From Microvelia longipes (Eukaryota > Arthropoda > Insecta > Hemiptera > Veliidae), in the NCBI GenBank assembly GCA_018340805.1, contig JACMZG010000008.1, forward strand, positions 53,017,332 through 53,081,331: a DNA stretch of 64,000 nt. The letters run 5' to 3'. The notes beneath the pieces are model-generated. The model saw nothing but the letters and a program-made list of their open reading frames with translations. It was not told where the DNA came from and made no database searches. The position numbers and the translations under genes are program-made. Shown here piece after piece: positions 13,701-23,800 of the stretch (position 1 is its first letter; every line of letters starts with the position of its first letter).

Positions 13701-15119
13701 ATACGAGTAGAGCTCACCCTAGCTTACTCTTGAGTACACTGGAGTAACGTGCCGAACAAATCTAATAGCATTAATTAGATTTATAGAGAAATTTTGTAAT
13801 ATACAAATTTAAAGATTGAGCAATCTCTATAAGTGGGGGAAAACGCGTGGCCGATTAAACAAATTAAGTACCGCACCATTCTTGCTTTGATTCTACATTT
13901 AACTGATCTGTCATTTGTCTGAACTTGCGATATTCAACTATTTACACTCCCTAAAGAGAAAAATGCCATTTACAGTGCGAATTAACGAAACTGTATGTAG
14001 AGATAACATCAGTAAGCGCAGTGGAATTTTCTTCAATAATATCAACACCAACAACGATATTATTGTACGTAGAGAGTTGTAAGTATTTACTACTCTACTG
14101 TAGTGAATAGTAGACTGTTAGTATTTAAATCCCAAGAGTAGATAAAAGTTATTAATTGTAAAATATGATTATAAATAATTCTATTGTTATTTAAGTATGA
14201 TTATAAATCCAAATTCCACTTTGTTATTTAATTATATTATAAAGGCTTTTAGCTTTTAAAATCCTAACTCATCAGGTTTAAATGCAAAGACAATTTAAAT
14301 TTAATATATTTAAGGCAGAAATTTTATCATAAGGGAGGACAATAACATGTTGTTTAGCACATGAATCTTTTATGTTAATTTATTGAACAAAGCAATAATT
14401 TACTTTATAGAACCTTTTTGGTGTAAACCTTTCCAACAAAAGGAATTTAAAAGAGGTGATGTATCTGGAAATGAACCTGTTTTACACATTTTAAAATATG
14501 TTCTGGTAAAAAATGAATTAATTAGTAATGAAATGAAAAAATAAAAATCCAATAGGGTTACTAGGTAAACAGTAAAAGAGGCATTTTACAATATTATAAC
14601 ATCGGGTACGGTGTAGTCTCTGAACTTTCTTTTAAGTTCAAATTTATTTTTTTATCCTCACTTTGGATTCGCTCCCATTGTCCAGTAACTCGTTAAGATT
14701 GCACTCATGCGTGATACAATGCGTGATTCTTAGTACTTATACAACGAATAACAAATTACGATGTCACATGATAAAATTATTGTGTGCTAAGGCATGTTCT
14801 TGGCTTTTAAATGTAATATTTTAAGTGTAGAGATTAATAATATAATACTGACTTGGTAACTGACAGACCAATGCCGAACAAAAAGGTATTCCATTGTCGC
14901 AGTAACAATCGTTACAATGATCTCTCCACGTACTACCACTGAGACAATGATGCCCTGCTGGAAACGGCCCTAAAAATTAACCATTTTCAAAACTAATTAA
15001 CAAGCTAAACTAGTTGGGACGGATCATAAATCATTTCTAATGGCTCAGCATTTACCTTGTGACACTCGAGATAAACATTCAACTGAAAAGGAAATAATAA
15101 TAGCCAATATCACAAACAT
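4563..15119 (-). CDS. Gene A: pacifastin-like protease inhibitor precursor, six domains
   Basis: Predicted secreted serine protease inhibitor precursor. Exons in coding order: 15056-15119 (signal peptide), 14853-14969, 12049-12180, 9149-9265, 7371-7490, 6186-6377 and 4563-4741. All internal junctions are phase 1 with AG/GT borders. The joined frame is 921 nt, about 306 aa with the read-through terminal exon. Each body exon carries one PLD with six cysteines and the C-N-x-C-x-C core. In this family the PLD inhibits serine proteases through a loop between C5 and C6. Predicted P1 residues in order are A, N, V, L, V and E, so few look trypsin-directed. There are no dibasic sites between domains, unlike gene C. 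The gene lies about 2.6 kb downstream of gene B on the same strand. The signal exon and the 3' end are the least certain parts. An alternative is that these exons are alternative 3' exons of gene B. Confidence 0.8.
5719..5748 (-). repeat. Second copy of gene A exon 6 splice-acceptor region
   Basis: Thirty bases are identical to 6361-6390, which holds the acceptor TGTTGTAG and first codons of gene A exon 6. This copy lies downstream of the exon in gene orientation and lacks the rest of the domain. Immediately left is a short hairpin (CCTGCAATTTTTGCAGG, 5683-5699). It is a local duplication, possibly linked to insertion of the neighbouring fold-back element. Confidence 0.8.
5780..6035. mobile_element. 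Near-perfect fold-back element (about 120-bp arms)
   Basis: The left arm (about 5781-5898) is repeated inverted at about 5903-6033 with only a few differences, around a tiny centre near ATCGATTGTAGGAATCGAT. Shared blocks include GGATATCTTT, TTGGTGATCGTTTA and GGGGTTCCAACC. It has no coding capacity. The high arm identity implies recent insertion or ongoing correction. It lies about 150 bp from gene A exon 6. Confidence 0.9.
6186..6377 (-). CDS. Gene A exon 6: PLD 5 with Thr-rich linker
   Basis: Acceptor TGTTGTAG, then QQVKK and the domain C-INDTVWKQD-C-NQ-C-Y-C ... C-TVKV-C. After C6 the exon runs into about 28 residues that are nearly all threonine with a few serines, ending at donor GTAGGC. 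The tract comes from an expanded ACC/ACT triplet run (6187-6275). Such a linker would be a good O-glycosylation (mucin-like) stalk between PLD 5 and PLD 6. Predicted P1 is Val. Confidence 0.88.
6554..6742 (-). other. Unassigned ORF inside a gene A intron
   Basis: A 62-codon open frame starts with Met and contains five cysteines, with an N-C-L-E-P-C segment. It does not fit the PLD spacing. A possible phase-1 acceptor (ATATGAG, just before 6756) and a possible donor (GTAATG) exist, so a non-canonical extra exon cannot be excluded. It could equally be chance open sequence. I do not assign a function. Confidence 0.15.
6931..7200. repeat. 34-bp minisatellite, about 8 copies
   Basis: Tandem copies of a 34-bp unit built on AAGTCAAATTTGCTCGAACT and ACCTCAATTCTAT lie in the intron between gene A exons 5 and 6. 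Copies differ by one to three bases. No coding signal is seen. Confidence 0.92.
7371..7490 (-). CDS. Gene A exon 5: PLD 4
   Basis: Acceptor TTGATTTCAG, donor GTAAAC, 120 nt, phase 1-1. The domain reads C-IEGTSWKNG-C-NE-C-F-C-SNGIPA-C-TLKA-C, with all six cysteines at canonical spacing. The T-L-K triplet after C5 puts Leu at the predicted P1 site, as in chymotrypsin-directed pacifastins. Confidence 0.93.
8590..9010. repeat. Dispersed repeat, first copy (partner near 13380-13760)
   Basis: Segments such as GTGATAAGAGTAGTT, TTATTTTATTCCACTTT, the AGGAGTAGAAAAA block and AGATTCTTCATGCC recur in the same order near 13380-13660. The copies are clearly diverged. No ORF is visible. It is probably an old interspersed element in a gene A intron; the whole stretch from 7500 to 9148 otherwise holds nothing I can identify. 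Confidence 0.6.
9149..9265 (-). CDS. Gene A exon 4: PLD 3
   Basis: Acceptor TTTATCCCAG, donor GTAAGA, 117 nt, phase 1-1. The domain is C-VHGTTWRIG-C-ND-C-F-C-HHGLTA-C-TVKA-C with all six cysteines. Predicted P1 is Val, which suggests an elastase-like or chymotrypsin-like target. Confidence 0.93.
9887..9963. repeat. Short direct repeat, 33 bp x 2
   Basis: The block containing CACGCTCCTTCCCCCTTTAC and CTCATGCCAAC occurs twice in tandem, unusually C-rich for this AT-rich DNA. It lies in the long intron between gene A exons 3 and 4. No function is visible. Confidence 0.8.
10485..10895. mobile_element. Inverted-repeat element with a hammerhead-like motif in each arm
   Basis: Left arm 10485-10650 and right arm 10745-10895 are inverted copies at roughly three-quarters identity. 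Shared blocks include the CACTATGTGGAGG-like region, CGTTTCGGGAAG and ACATC...CTAGGGAA. Each arm holds a hammerhead-like core (minus strand at 10508-10556, plus strand at 10824-10870). No ORF is present. It looks like a non-autonomous retroelement terminal unit in inverted arrangement. Confidence 0.75.
10508..10556 (-). ncRNA. Hammerhead-ribozyme-like motif
   Basis: On the minus strand: CTGATGA (10540-10546), a perfect 4-bp helix II (GGGA/TCCC), GAAA (10523-10526), a 2-bp helix III (AC-AC-GT), then C as the cleavage-site base. Helix I is partial: the bases before CTGATGA (..GACA) pair with TG after the cleavage site and then imperfectly. Minimal hammerheads with a 2-bp helix III are known from Penelope-like elements and newt satellite. 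Activity is inferred, not shown. Confidence 0.6.
12049..12180 (-). CDS. Gene A exon 3: PLD 2
   Basis: Acceptor TTTTTTTGCAG, donor GTATCT, 132 nt, phase 1-1. The domain is C-LVGTTWQRE-C-NN-C-S-C-NNGVPV-C-RNLP-C, followed by a Pro/Tyr-rich tail PPKYTYLPP. The usual T after C5 is replaced by R, so predicted P1 is N, which is unusual. If the donor is not used, the frame stops two codons later (TAG), so a short isoform ending here is possible. Confidence 0.9.
13380..13760. repeat. Dispersed repeat, second copy
   Basis: Diverged partner of the segment at 8590-9010, with matching blocks in the same order (ATGATAAGAGTGATTTACTC, GTTTTATTCTACTTTCCTC, GAGGAATAAAAAG, AGATTCTTCTTGCCTGAG). It lies in the intron between gene A exons 2 and 3. 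The rest of 12181-14852 shows no gene. Confidence 0.6.
14853..14969 (-). CDS. Gene A exon 2: PLD 1
   Basis: Acceptor TTTTTAG, donor GTCAGT, 117 nt, phase 1-1. The domain is C-LSGSTWRDH-C-ND-C-Y-C-DNGIPF-C-SALV-C. Predicted P1 is Ala, with Leu at P1', a departure from the usual Thr-Leu/Arg-Lys pattern. It follows directly on the predicted signal exon only 86 nt upstream. Confidence 0.9.
15056..15119 (-). CDS. Gene A exon 1: signal peptide
   Basis: ATG at 15119 opens a short exon encoding Met, a hydrophobic core (FVILAIIISFSV), then ECLSRVSQ, ending at donor GTAAAT in phase 1. That phase joins correctly to the next exon at 14969. Length and composition fit a secretory signal peptide. The evidence is the combination of hydrophobicity, donor, phase and position; there is no homology. 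It would make gene A independent of gene B. Confidence 0.7.
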
Positions 15120-16723
15120 TACGTCGGCAACCTCCCAACCTACGTGCTATACGACTAAACTGCTATATTTTCAAATGTCCTTTGATACATTGAAACTGAT
15201 TCACAGTAGAGCATTCCTACCTCTACATCCAGGTCAGTTTGATTGTAAAACGTTACATTCCCCATCGCTAAAATTTCCACTTCAAAGGTTTTTTTAATGA
15301 GTTTAATGAAAATTTATTTTGATAATTGCTGCTTGGATATGATTTTAACTTTGAATGCTTTACAAGATGCCTTGTTTACACTTATTAACATTCTGACTTT
15401 AAAAATCTAATTAGTGTAATATTTATTTAATCGTTGAAATTTAATTCTGTAACCGACCTTTGTTGTGGGTAAACTAGCATTTTTAATTACATTGATGTTA
15501 ATTTATATTTGCGGTATTTATTCAACTCCCACAATTTAGGTGGGATCCTAGACACTGTAATAATCATCGTTTGATATTTAATGTACTGAAGTACTAAAAT
15601 GATTTGTTTGGGAATAATATAAAACCTTGATTAAAGAATAAAGTAGTTGCAGGGAATATTTTGTCTAGATTTAAACTCTATTAACCTAAAATATAGATAA
15701 TAGTTATTTATATCACTAGGCAGCAAAATGGAATTGTGCAGACTTGATTTATTTTATTTAGTTTCGAGATAAAAATGAGGAATGACTAAACAAATTTAGA
15801 GCAGAGGCAAAGCCGAATCCAGAAAATATAATTTTAATGACGAAATTATATTTTGACTAACTAGGTGAAGCCGAGTCAGGCAAATGTGCATTTCCAGCTG
15901 AGCTGTAACCAAAGCTGGTAATAATAAAAGCGTTTCATAAATGTTTCGTTTCCTGCCAAGTGGTATATTAAATTTTATCTAGTAACGGCAGAAATATTAT
16001 ACAAACTACTTTTAAAGTATTTAAGCAAGACATTTAAAGCACATTTTACTACAAAATATTAACTGAACAATACAATATAATTTGACATAAATATTATATA
16101 CACGCAATAATCTTAATTTTCGTGGGGATATATCGTTTAATGTCTATATTTTATTTTAATAAATACGTTGATTTAACATCTAATAATTATATCAAAGTGT
16201 AAAATCCGCTCTAGTCTTGGATAGTTCAGTCATGTATGCTGAAACAATTTCACTGACGTTCTTAATTTTTCGATACTACGACAATCATTGCAATTTTTGT
16301 ATGTTTTTAAATATTTAGTGCCTAATAAACTTTTTTTTATACGGATGTAATAATTGTAATTTTATGTGTGGTATTTTTGAACAAGTCATCCAAGTCCGCT
16401 ATATTCTTATCCATATTTTATTTACGGATGAATTTCGACAAAAATTAATTTATGAATATTATAGTATTCAGAAATCAAAAATTAATAATATAACTCGATG
16501 GAATTTAGAGAAAAGAGTCCAAAATTACAAGTCATTCGATTGAAACAACACAATTCAAGATCAGAGTTAACGTTTTCTTAACAAAATATTAAAAACATAT
16601 TATTTAAAATAATATTTCAAATTTAACATAAACAAAGTATAACAGTCTGAGTTAGTGAGTCTGACTCTAATACCAAGTAAGAAAACATAGACTCATTTTT
16701 CTTCTTCTTTAACATCTCAACGG

Positions 16724-16768
16724 TTTTGCACTGATGATGGCCTCTAGTTAGGTTGAAAGCGCTTTGCC
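16724..16768 (+). ncRNA. Hammerhead-ribozyme-like motif
   Basis: CTGATGA (16731-16737), helix II GGCCT/AGGTT (two G-U pairs), GAAA (16755-16758), 2-bp helix III (AG-CG-CT), then T as cleavage-site base. Helix I pairs TTTTGCA before the core with TGCCAA after the cleavage site, with a single mismatch. All parts of a minimal type I hammerhead are present in order. The AGCGCT helix III is self-complementary, which would allow a dimeric fold. Confidence 0.65.
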
Positions 16769-17082
16769 AATAAAGTTTTGTTTTGTGGAGAGACTTCTTT
16801 TATTTTATTATTTAAAATATAACGTTAGTGCCCAACCTTAGGATTAATATAATTTAATTAAAATATAACAGTTTTTGAGTAGCTCATTTAATTTGAAAGT
16901 GTCTGCAACATTTTATTTTGTTTTTGTTTAGTGTTTGTATAAAAGAATAAGGAAAACGTCATTTCGTGGATTGTAATCTTCGTCCTCGAAGACAAGGTTA
17001 GAGACAGGTATAAATAGGGCCTGCATAGTCTCCATCTTCAGTTCAGTTTTGTAGAGCATTGTGTTTCTATCCATGATGTCCT

Positions 17083-17125
17083 ACATCCCTGAAGATGCCT
17101 CCAACAGTGAAAGCGAAACGTCGGA
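17083..17125 (+). ncRNA. Degenerate hammerhead-like motif
   Basis: CTGAAGA (17089-17095) replaces the CTGATGA core. GAAA lies at 17115-17118, followed by ACGT, C and then GGAT, which pairs with ATCC just before the core (helix I). Helix III is a loop-less palindrome, so only an intermolecular (dimeric) fold would work. The core substitution probably reduces or abolishes activity. Confidence 0.4.
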
Positions 17126-17710
17126 TTCTTCATCTACATTGACGCGGTCACCACCGGAAGACCTAAATCTTCTTGTAATCAGTTCAATGCTTACTTTTGT
17201 TGCCGCAACTAGATAAAATATTAGTTGGTTACAACAAAGGACTATTTGTGTAGTTAATATATTATTTAGTTATAAAGGTGAAAATCCCATTTTACTCACT
17301 TGTGAGTTTTTATCACTGGGTCCTCTTGTCCTGACAGGTATCTTTAAATAGAAATTGAATTGGGAAAAAAATTATAAAAATAGCATCACACTACGAAATA
17401 TAACTATTTTATTTGACGGAAATAAAGGTTTTTCATGAAAAAGAAAGATTAGAACATCCCTAGGGAAATCCAAGCAGTTATTTTGTCACAAGTTATTATT
17501 CATGTTGCTAAACCTAGTTGTCGTCACAAAGGTTTTGATTCACTGTTTTATAATGCATCAGATTTTCTTTTCTCCAGGGTAGCCAACTGCAAGTAAAACT
17601 GATCCAAGAATGGTGATTAAAACTGTTTTTTGTTTATGGTCATAATTTTTTTCTTATAGATCAAAGCAGAGTTTGCAGAATAGATAATGTTGTGCTGAAA
17701 TTCTTTTCAA

Positions 17711-17820
17711 TCACGCCGCCCAGGTGACTGGGCAAACTTTTTTCGTACAGGCTGGAGGTCCCGACTCCAGACAGGTGCATGTATTGCAATCTACTTTGAA
17801 TGATTGTCCTGGTTTGCAAC
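17711..17820 (-). CDS. Gene B exon 9: terminal PLD 7
   Basis: Acceptor TTGTTTTAG, then [G]C-KPGQSFKVD-C-NT-C-T-C-LESGPPA-C-TKKV-C-PVTWAA and a TGA at 17711-17713. It closely resembles the terminal exon of gene C (26983-27149), sharing CNTCTC and SGPPACT, so both genes descend from one ancestor with this 3' end. P1 is Lys, the only clear trypsin-type site in gene B. Confidence 0.93.
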
Positions 17821-20800
17821 CTAAAACAAACCGATAAATTGTATAAATATAATAATCAAAACTTTAAGCCATTGCATGTAATGTAGTTAGCAACTAGTCA
17901 AGGCTTACGTGAAGTTGATTTAAAATTATTTGGGGTTGATAAATAAACATTTTTGATAAAAGCAAGCTAAAAGAATCTTCTGTTTTTTCTCAATATTTAT
18001 ATTGTGAATAAATTCTTAAATTCAGCTATTTAGCAGATAAAAAAATACGAAAAAGAGTGCAGAATATAAATTTTTTCATGGACTAAAGAATACAAGCCTT
18101 ATTTTATAAATCAGCCAGTTTAGTAAGACCTCAAATGATTTCTACGTATATAAATTATATGTTTAGTCTTCAAGTTACCTGCAGCTGGTAAAGCTGAAGG
18201 TCCGTGAATAAATCCTTGGTCGTAAGCAGGAGGTAATACCACAACGGGATGACTAGGATCAAAGCAAGCTTTTAGTGTGCAGGCTGGAATGCCTTGATGA
18301 CAGTAGCAGTCATTGCACTGTTCTTTCCAGTAAGATCCGTCTTTGCAAGTTTGAACTGAAGGTGCTGGTAAACTTGGTTTTCCTAAAACAAGAGTTTTTC
18401 ATTTTTCACAAAGTCTAATAAACCCAGGTCTTAAAGTTAACTGTCTACTTGTTAGACTCAATATTTTTCTATGCCTTTACCGGCCTGCACAGCTTTGTTT
18501 TTACATGAGCTGAAAACATCTGGAATTAAGACAACGGACACATAAGCCATCCGAAGGAAACCATGTAAAATCCTATGTTGGCTGGTCTTAAATATATGAG
18601 CTCCGGGAATACGGTTCAAAGATAACCTTTTGAAAAGTCCTTCTCCTACTATATTCGAACCCTCGAACTGCATGACGTAAGGTGAGTGTTCTCTTTTCTT
18701 TGGTACCAAAACGGTCCCAGTCGTTAGTCTTTTCATTTAGTTTTTATTCTTAAATATATTAGTTCTTATTAAAACTGCTCTAAAGATACCAGAAATTGGA
18801 GCAGCACAAGCTTTAAGTGTACACGCAGCTACTCCATTATCACAATAGCAGTTATTACACCCATCATTCCATGAGGTACCGTGCTGACATTGATTATCGA
18901 TTTCTGCAAACAAAAGTAACAATTATTAACTTAATTGTATTATAGGGTCACATGTATAGTATTTTTTACTTCTCTTCATCTACTGCCGTTGGTATAAGAA
19001 ATAGTATTGTGTTCACCATACAATCGGAATCTGCAATTTCATCATAATTATCCGTTTCAGGGACTTTTATGATGCTCTGAGTAGTTTTTATCATTCTATG
19101 AGTTTGTGTTGTCTTGTGTCACACATAACTCCCACTGTGTATATGCTAGATACTTGATACAAAAGTCAAGCTTAGAGTCTATTTGTGCTGCCAAAAAGAT
19201 GATATTTTTTGACTACGATAACATATTCCGCTGCTGACAAGATGGGCCCAACTACGTTGCCTATTTGCCTGGCTTTGCCTAACCACCCTATTACTACTTT
19301 TAACCTATTTTATTTAGTCATTAAAAAATTTAAAAAAAATGTTAAAAATTGATTTTTAACGATCGAGTAGAAATTTAACATAAATTAATATCTGGGTGTT
19401 AGATGGATCAACATTTTATTTTTATATTGGTAGCCATTTTGAAAATATTTACGTTTGAATTTTAAAATGCTTTTTTAATTTTTAATTTTCTTTTCGACTC
19501 ATCAAATCATTTTGCTATCATCAGATAGCAAAATACATAATAAATAGATAATAATCACAGATGAGTGGAAAAGTTCCTGTTGGAGTTTTGAGTTAAATTC
19601 AAACAATATTATTGATAAAATAAAAACAAATCAGTTTGGTAATCAATATTAGTAAAGCAGTATAATTATTAATCAATAGTTAAAAAATATTATAAATAAT
19701 TAATAGTGGTTAATTAATATTATTAATTGTTTTAGTATTAGTAGATGCAGAATTAATGAAATGAAATTTTAGGTTATGACTAATACTATTTATATTTCTT
19801 ACAATTTAAAATTTCATAAATATTATTTGTTATTGAAGAAACTATTTGAACATGATTAAAGTTATATGGTAGTGGTCAGGTAATAGTTGTCAGGTAGTGG
19901 TCAAATAAAATAAAAACACAACTTTAATCTTGTGTACATATTACAAATAATAATATTGCTCATTTAGACTCTTGCGGCTTATCAGGGATAATCTTTGCGG
20001 GAACAAACTTAAGTGATATAGGCAATTATTATGCTTTAAGTATAATCTTAAAACTTATAATGTATTTGAGTAATCATTTAAAAAAACTAAAAGCGTAATC
20101 TAGGATGCGAACTCCAGGCCTCCGTGCTATTAAAGGTAATTACCTCAACTATGGAGGCTGCTGTGTAAATATTATTGCATATAAATAATAAGCTTAGTAC
20201 CTTTACAGTTTTTAAGTGTACAGGATGGGATTCCTAAATGACAGAAACAATCATTGCAACCGTCTTTCCATGTAGTTCCGTGAATACATTCGCCAAATGG
20301 ATTTGGAGCTGGAAGAATATTAAAAAATAAACGATTAAGAGTATATCCTCCTAAGTTTTACGAGGTAATGGTCTTTAAACTTAAAGATGTGTAATGGTTT
20401 TAAAATTAGATTCCAAAGTTTACTGAATTTAGGAGAAATCCTGAATTTTTAATTATTTTCTGAAACAGGATAACGGTCCCTTTCAATATTGTCTAGAACA
20501 GTCCACAATACTTCAAATGCGATCACAAAAGACTAAAACCAAATATCCTCCAGGAACTCTAACAACTTAAGTTAACTCAACAATTTTCATTAAAAAAGAC
20601 TCTTTTTAGCAAATTTCTAATGGCAAAAATTTGCTAGTAGGATGGACGTCATGGCGAAAGTTAAACGTCGGACCATGACCTAAATCCGTTTCAAAGGTCT
20701 CTGATGACGAAAAAATTTACGTTTTTCATATTTTTATGAAATTAATTACTTTCGAACGAATAAATATTTTTTAATTAATCTTTATGCGCATTTCCGTTGT

Positions 20801-23800
20801 AAAATACAGAAAATGAATGCTATAGAAGAGCTTGATAATTGAGTAGCAAGAAATCGATAAGCAGGAGAAATAATCCTAAATTGATTATCTTACTGATAAT
20901 TAATTATCAGTGAGATAATTTATAAGCAAGAAATGGATTGTTAAGCACGAAAACACGTATTTCAAAAAAAAATTAGCCCACCATGCGCTCTACTGTGCCA
21001 GAATTTTAATATATTTACCTGGGTTGTTACAAAATTTGAGGGTGCATGCTGCGAGTCCATTATTACAGAAGCAGTCGTTGCATCCAATTTTCCATGATGT
21101 TCCGTGGTAGCATTTTCCAGTCAAAGGGTTGTAGTTTTGGGCTTAAAATATAATTTGCATGTTTAATAAAACAATAATAGAGCCATGCGGCTTGTCAGGG
21201 TTAACGCCTGCGGAGACCATCTCAGTAGAGATGGCGTATGAAAATGATATTATTACAATTAATAACATGTTTACGTCTAACTAGACATACAATATTTTAT
21301 TATAAGGTTGTAATTAAATTCTTTGTCCGATTTAATCCGACTCAACTGTCCTCGAAATTCATTTCGTCCAAATATTATAATATATTAAATGAGACTACAC
21401 CCTGATCTACACTTAGTCCTAGTAATGATCTAGGTTTTATTTTTTGTTTTAAATATTTTTGTTTCAAATGGAGATATTATATTCAATACCTAAAAGCAGT
21501 CCAAACTAGAAATACTCACAACCTTTATTATAGTAGGAAAGCAATAAGTATTTTGAGTATTATTCTGTGCATAATTTTATTTTTTATTTTTCATTACTGA
21601 AGTTTTTTTCACTTAATAATATAAATATGATAAGAAAATAATAATGGAAATACTATAATATGTATACATGTGCATGCTTACTAGCCAATAACTGAGACCG
21701 ACACGCTGTATTAGAGCAAACAGGAATTCCATTTTTGCAAAAGCAGATGTTGCACTCATTCTGCCAGGTGATGCCGTGATAACAAGTTCTTTGACGGATT
21801 CCAGCTGCAATAAATACCATATATAAATTTCTCACCTGTATTCCTTATTTCTTTTCAATTTCTTATTAAATTAGCAATAATTTATTAAACTTCTTTATTC
21901 CTTAAAACTAAAATACACTAAGTAGAGCTTTGCTAGATGAATAATTTCAAGTAAATTATTTTACCGTATTCTTCTTATATGGCTTATAATTACATTACTT
22001 GAGCATTGGCTTAATTACATTACATTACTTTGCACATTTGAGACAGATATAGAGACTTTTTTGATTAGATGTCAATAAAAAATCTATCAACTTTAAATAT
22101 AAGTAAGTGGTATAATATATTACAGAACCATCTCGAAAATACAGATCAAGCTAGAGATGCATTTAGCGTGGTCTAAATAAACCTCTAGCTTATTAGGCCA
22201 AATTCTCTTTGACGCGTAAACTGTTTACATTACGGCTTTAGCTCTTGTTATGAAGCATCTGTAGTCACAAGCCTATATTTCCTTCTTCCGGCTAGAATCT
22301 GGCTCCGTCACAAGCAAGCATTTTAAATAAAGAGAATAAAGCGATAAAGAAGTGATGGATTCTTATCTATTTTTTTTATCCTCGACGGGGTCACTTTGCT
22401 TTATGGCCAATCGACTACGCACGTCATTTTCTTTATTCAAGATCCTTGGCAAAAAGCCTAGTTTCTACTCCCGGCTAGAGGCTACTCATTTAATACAGCA
22501 AATTCCAGCTCAAGTTTTGTACTATTTAGTTTAGCATAACAAGCTCTCGTAGCTGATGCCACTTCTACTTGGATTTTAGGTAATATATATACTCACTAAA
22601 CACCCTTAGAATACCATGTTTGTTTACGAGATTAAAGCATGGCCATAGGATAAAATATATTATTCAGTTCTATCCCCAGACTAAGTTTTCAGATTTATTT
22701 TTTTAAAAATTGTAGGTTATTTATTATTTTTTTTGGCTTATGTTTTTAATGCATTAGTTCTTATTATTACAATAGTTATTTTTTGGTTAATATTTGCTTA
22801 TAATTTGTTACAAAAAACTTCATAACTAAACCCTTGAACTTTAATGGCATATTGGTTTATTATTTGACTGTTCATGACTATAATAATACCTAAATTGGAA
22901 CATTTGACAGTCTGCCATAAAAAAGCCGGAAAAAAATTTAATTCAAGCAATGGAATTTCTCCTCACAATTTGGCGTGGTGTCTACCTAAAATAACCAAAA
23001 CTGTTATTACTGTTTATTTTTCTCAACTGAGAATACTCACGTGGTAAATGACAGAGGAGCTGAGTACAGTAAGATACGCCGTGCTCGCAGTAACATTCGT
23101 TGCAGTCTTTTATCCATTTGCTCCCATCCAAACAGTAGCCATTTTGAGATATCGGAGCTGTTGGCAATAAAAATACAACTCATATCGTTGCCCATACTTT
23201 ACAAATATTCACTGCGTTTAGTATTAGGTAGATATACAGGTAACTACATCAAAACTTCCTAACGTTTAATTCAAAAACTTATTGTATAAACAAGGCTTAA
23301 GGTAAGTTTGATTAATTTATATGGTCAAGTGAAACCATTGAAAAAGGTGACTTTAATCGTTTCAACTTACAGAACCTCCCAAATTACCAACATCTTACAA
23401 ACTCAAACACACCTCACTAACTCACAAACTATTAAACGAGCTAATTATCGTTTAAAACCTTAGGATTAATTCAAGATAGCTTTGAACATTTGTCACAGCA
23501 TATTAATGAAGTCTAGAGGGATCAAATCTATTAGACTTGGATGTAAATAATGAGACTAGTGTAGAAATAACTTCATGTAGATTTTTGAAATAACCGTGAA
23601 AACGTATTTGTACTGTATGCTTGTTTATGAAGAATGCAAATAAAAGGTATTGATTCGTATTGCATGATAAATTATCATATAACAATGACATCAATTAGAG
23701 TATATAGGTTAACATGATTAAATATGTATACAGCATCCATATGTCACTCTATGAGTTTATAAATTGTGTATATCATCAATAATGTTTGATACACAGAAAT

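Larger units (their letters stand above)
15120..17710. other. Intergenic region between genes A and B
   Basis: AT-rich sequence with no PLD exon and no convincing ORF. It contains two plus-strand hammerhead-like motifs, at 16724-16768 and 17083-17125. No promoter element of gene A could be fixed. Confidence 0.6.

Noticed and set aside
18458..18736. Minus-strand ORF of 92 codons between gene B exons 7 and 8
   Set aside because: No cysteine pattern, no matching splice borders in phase, no recognised family.
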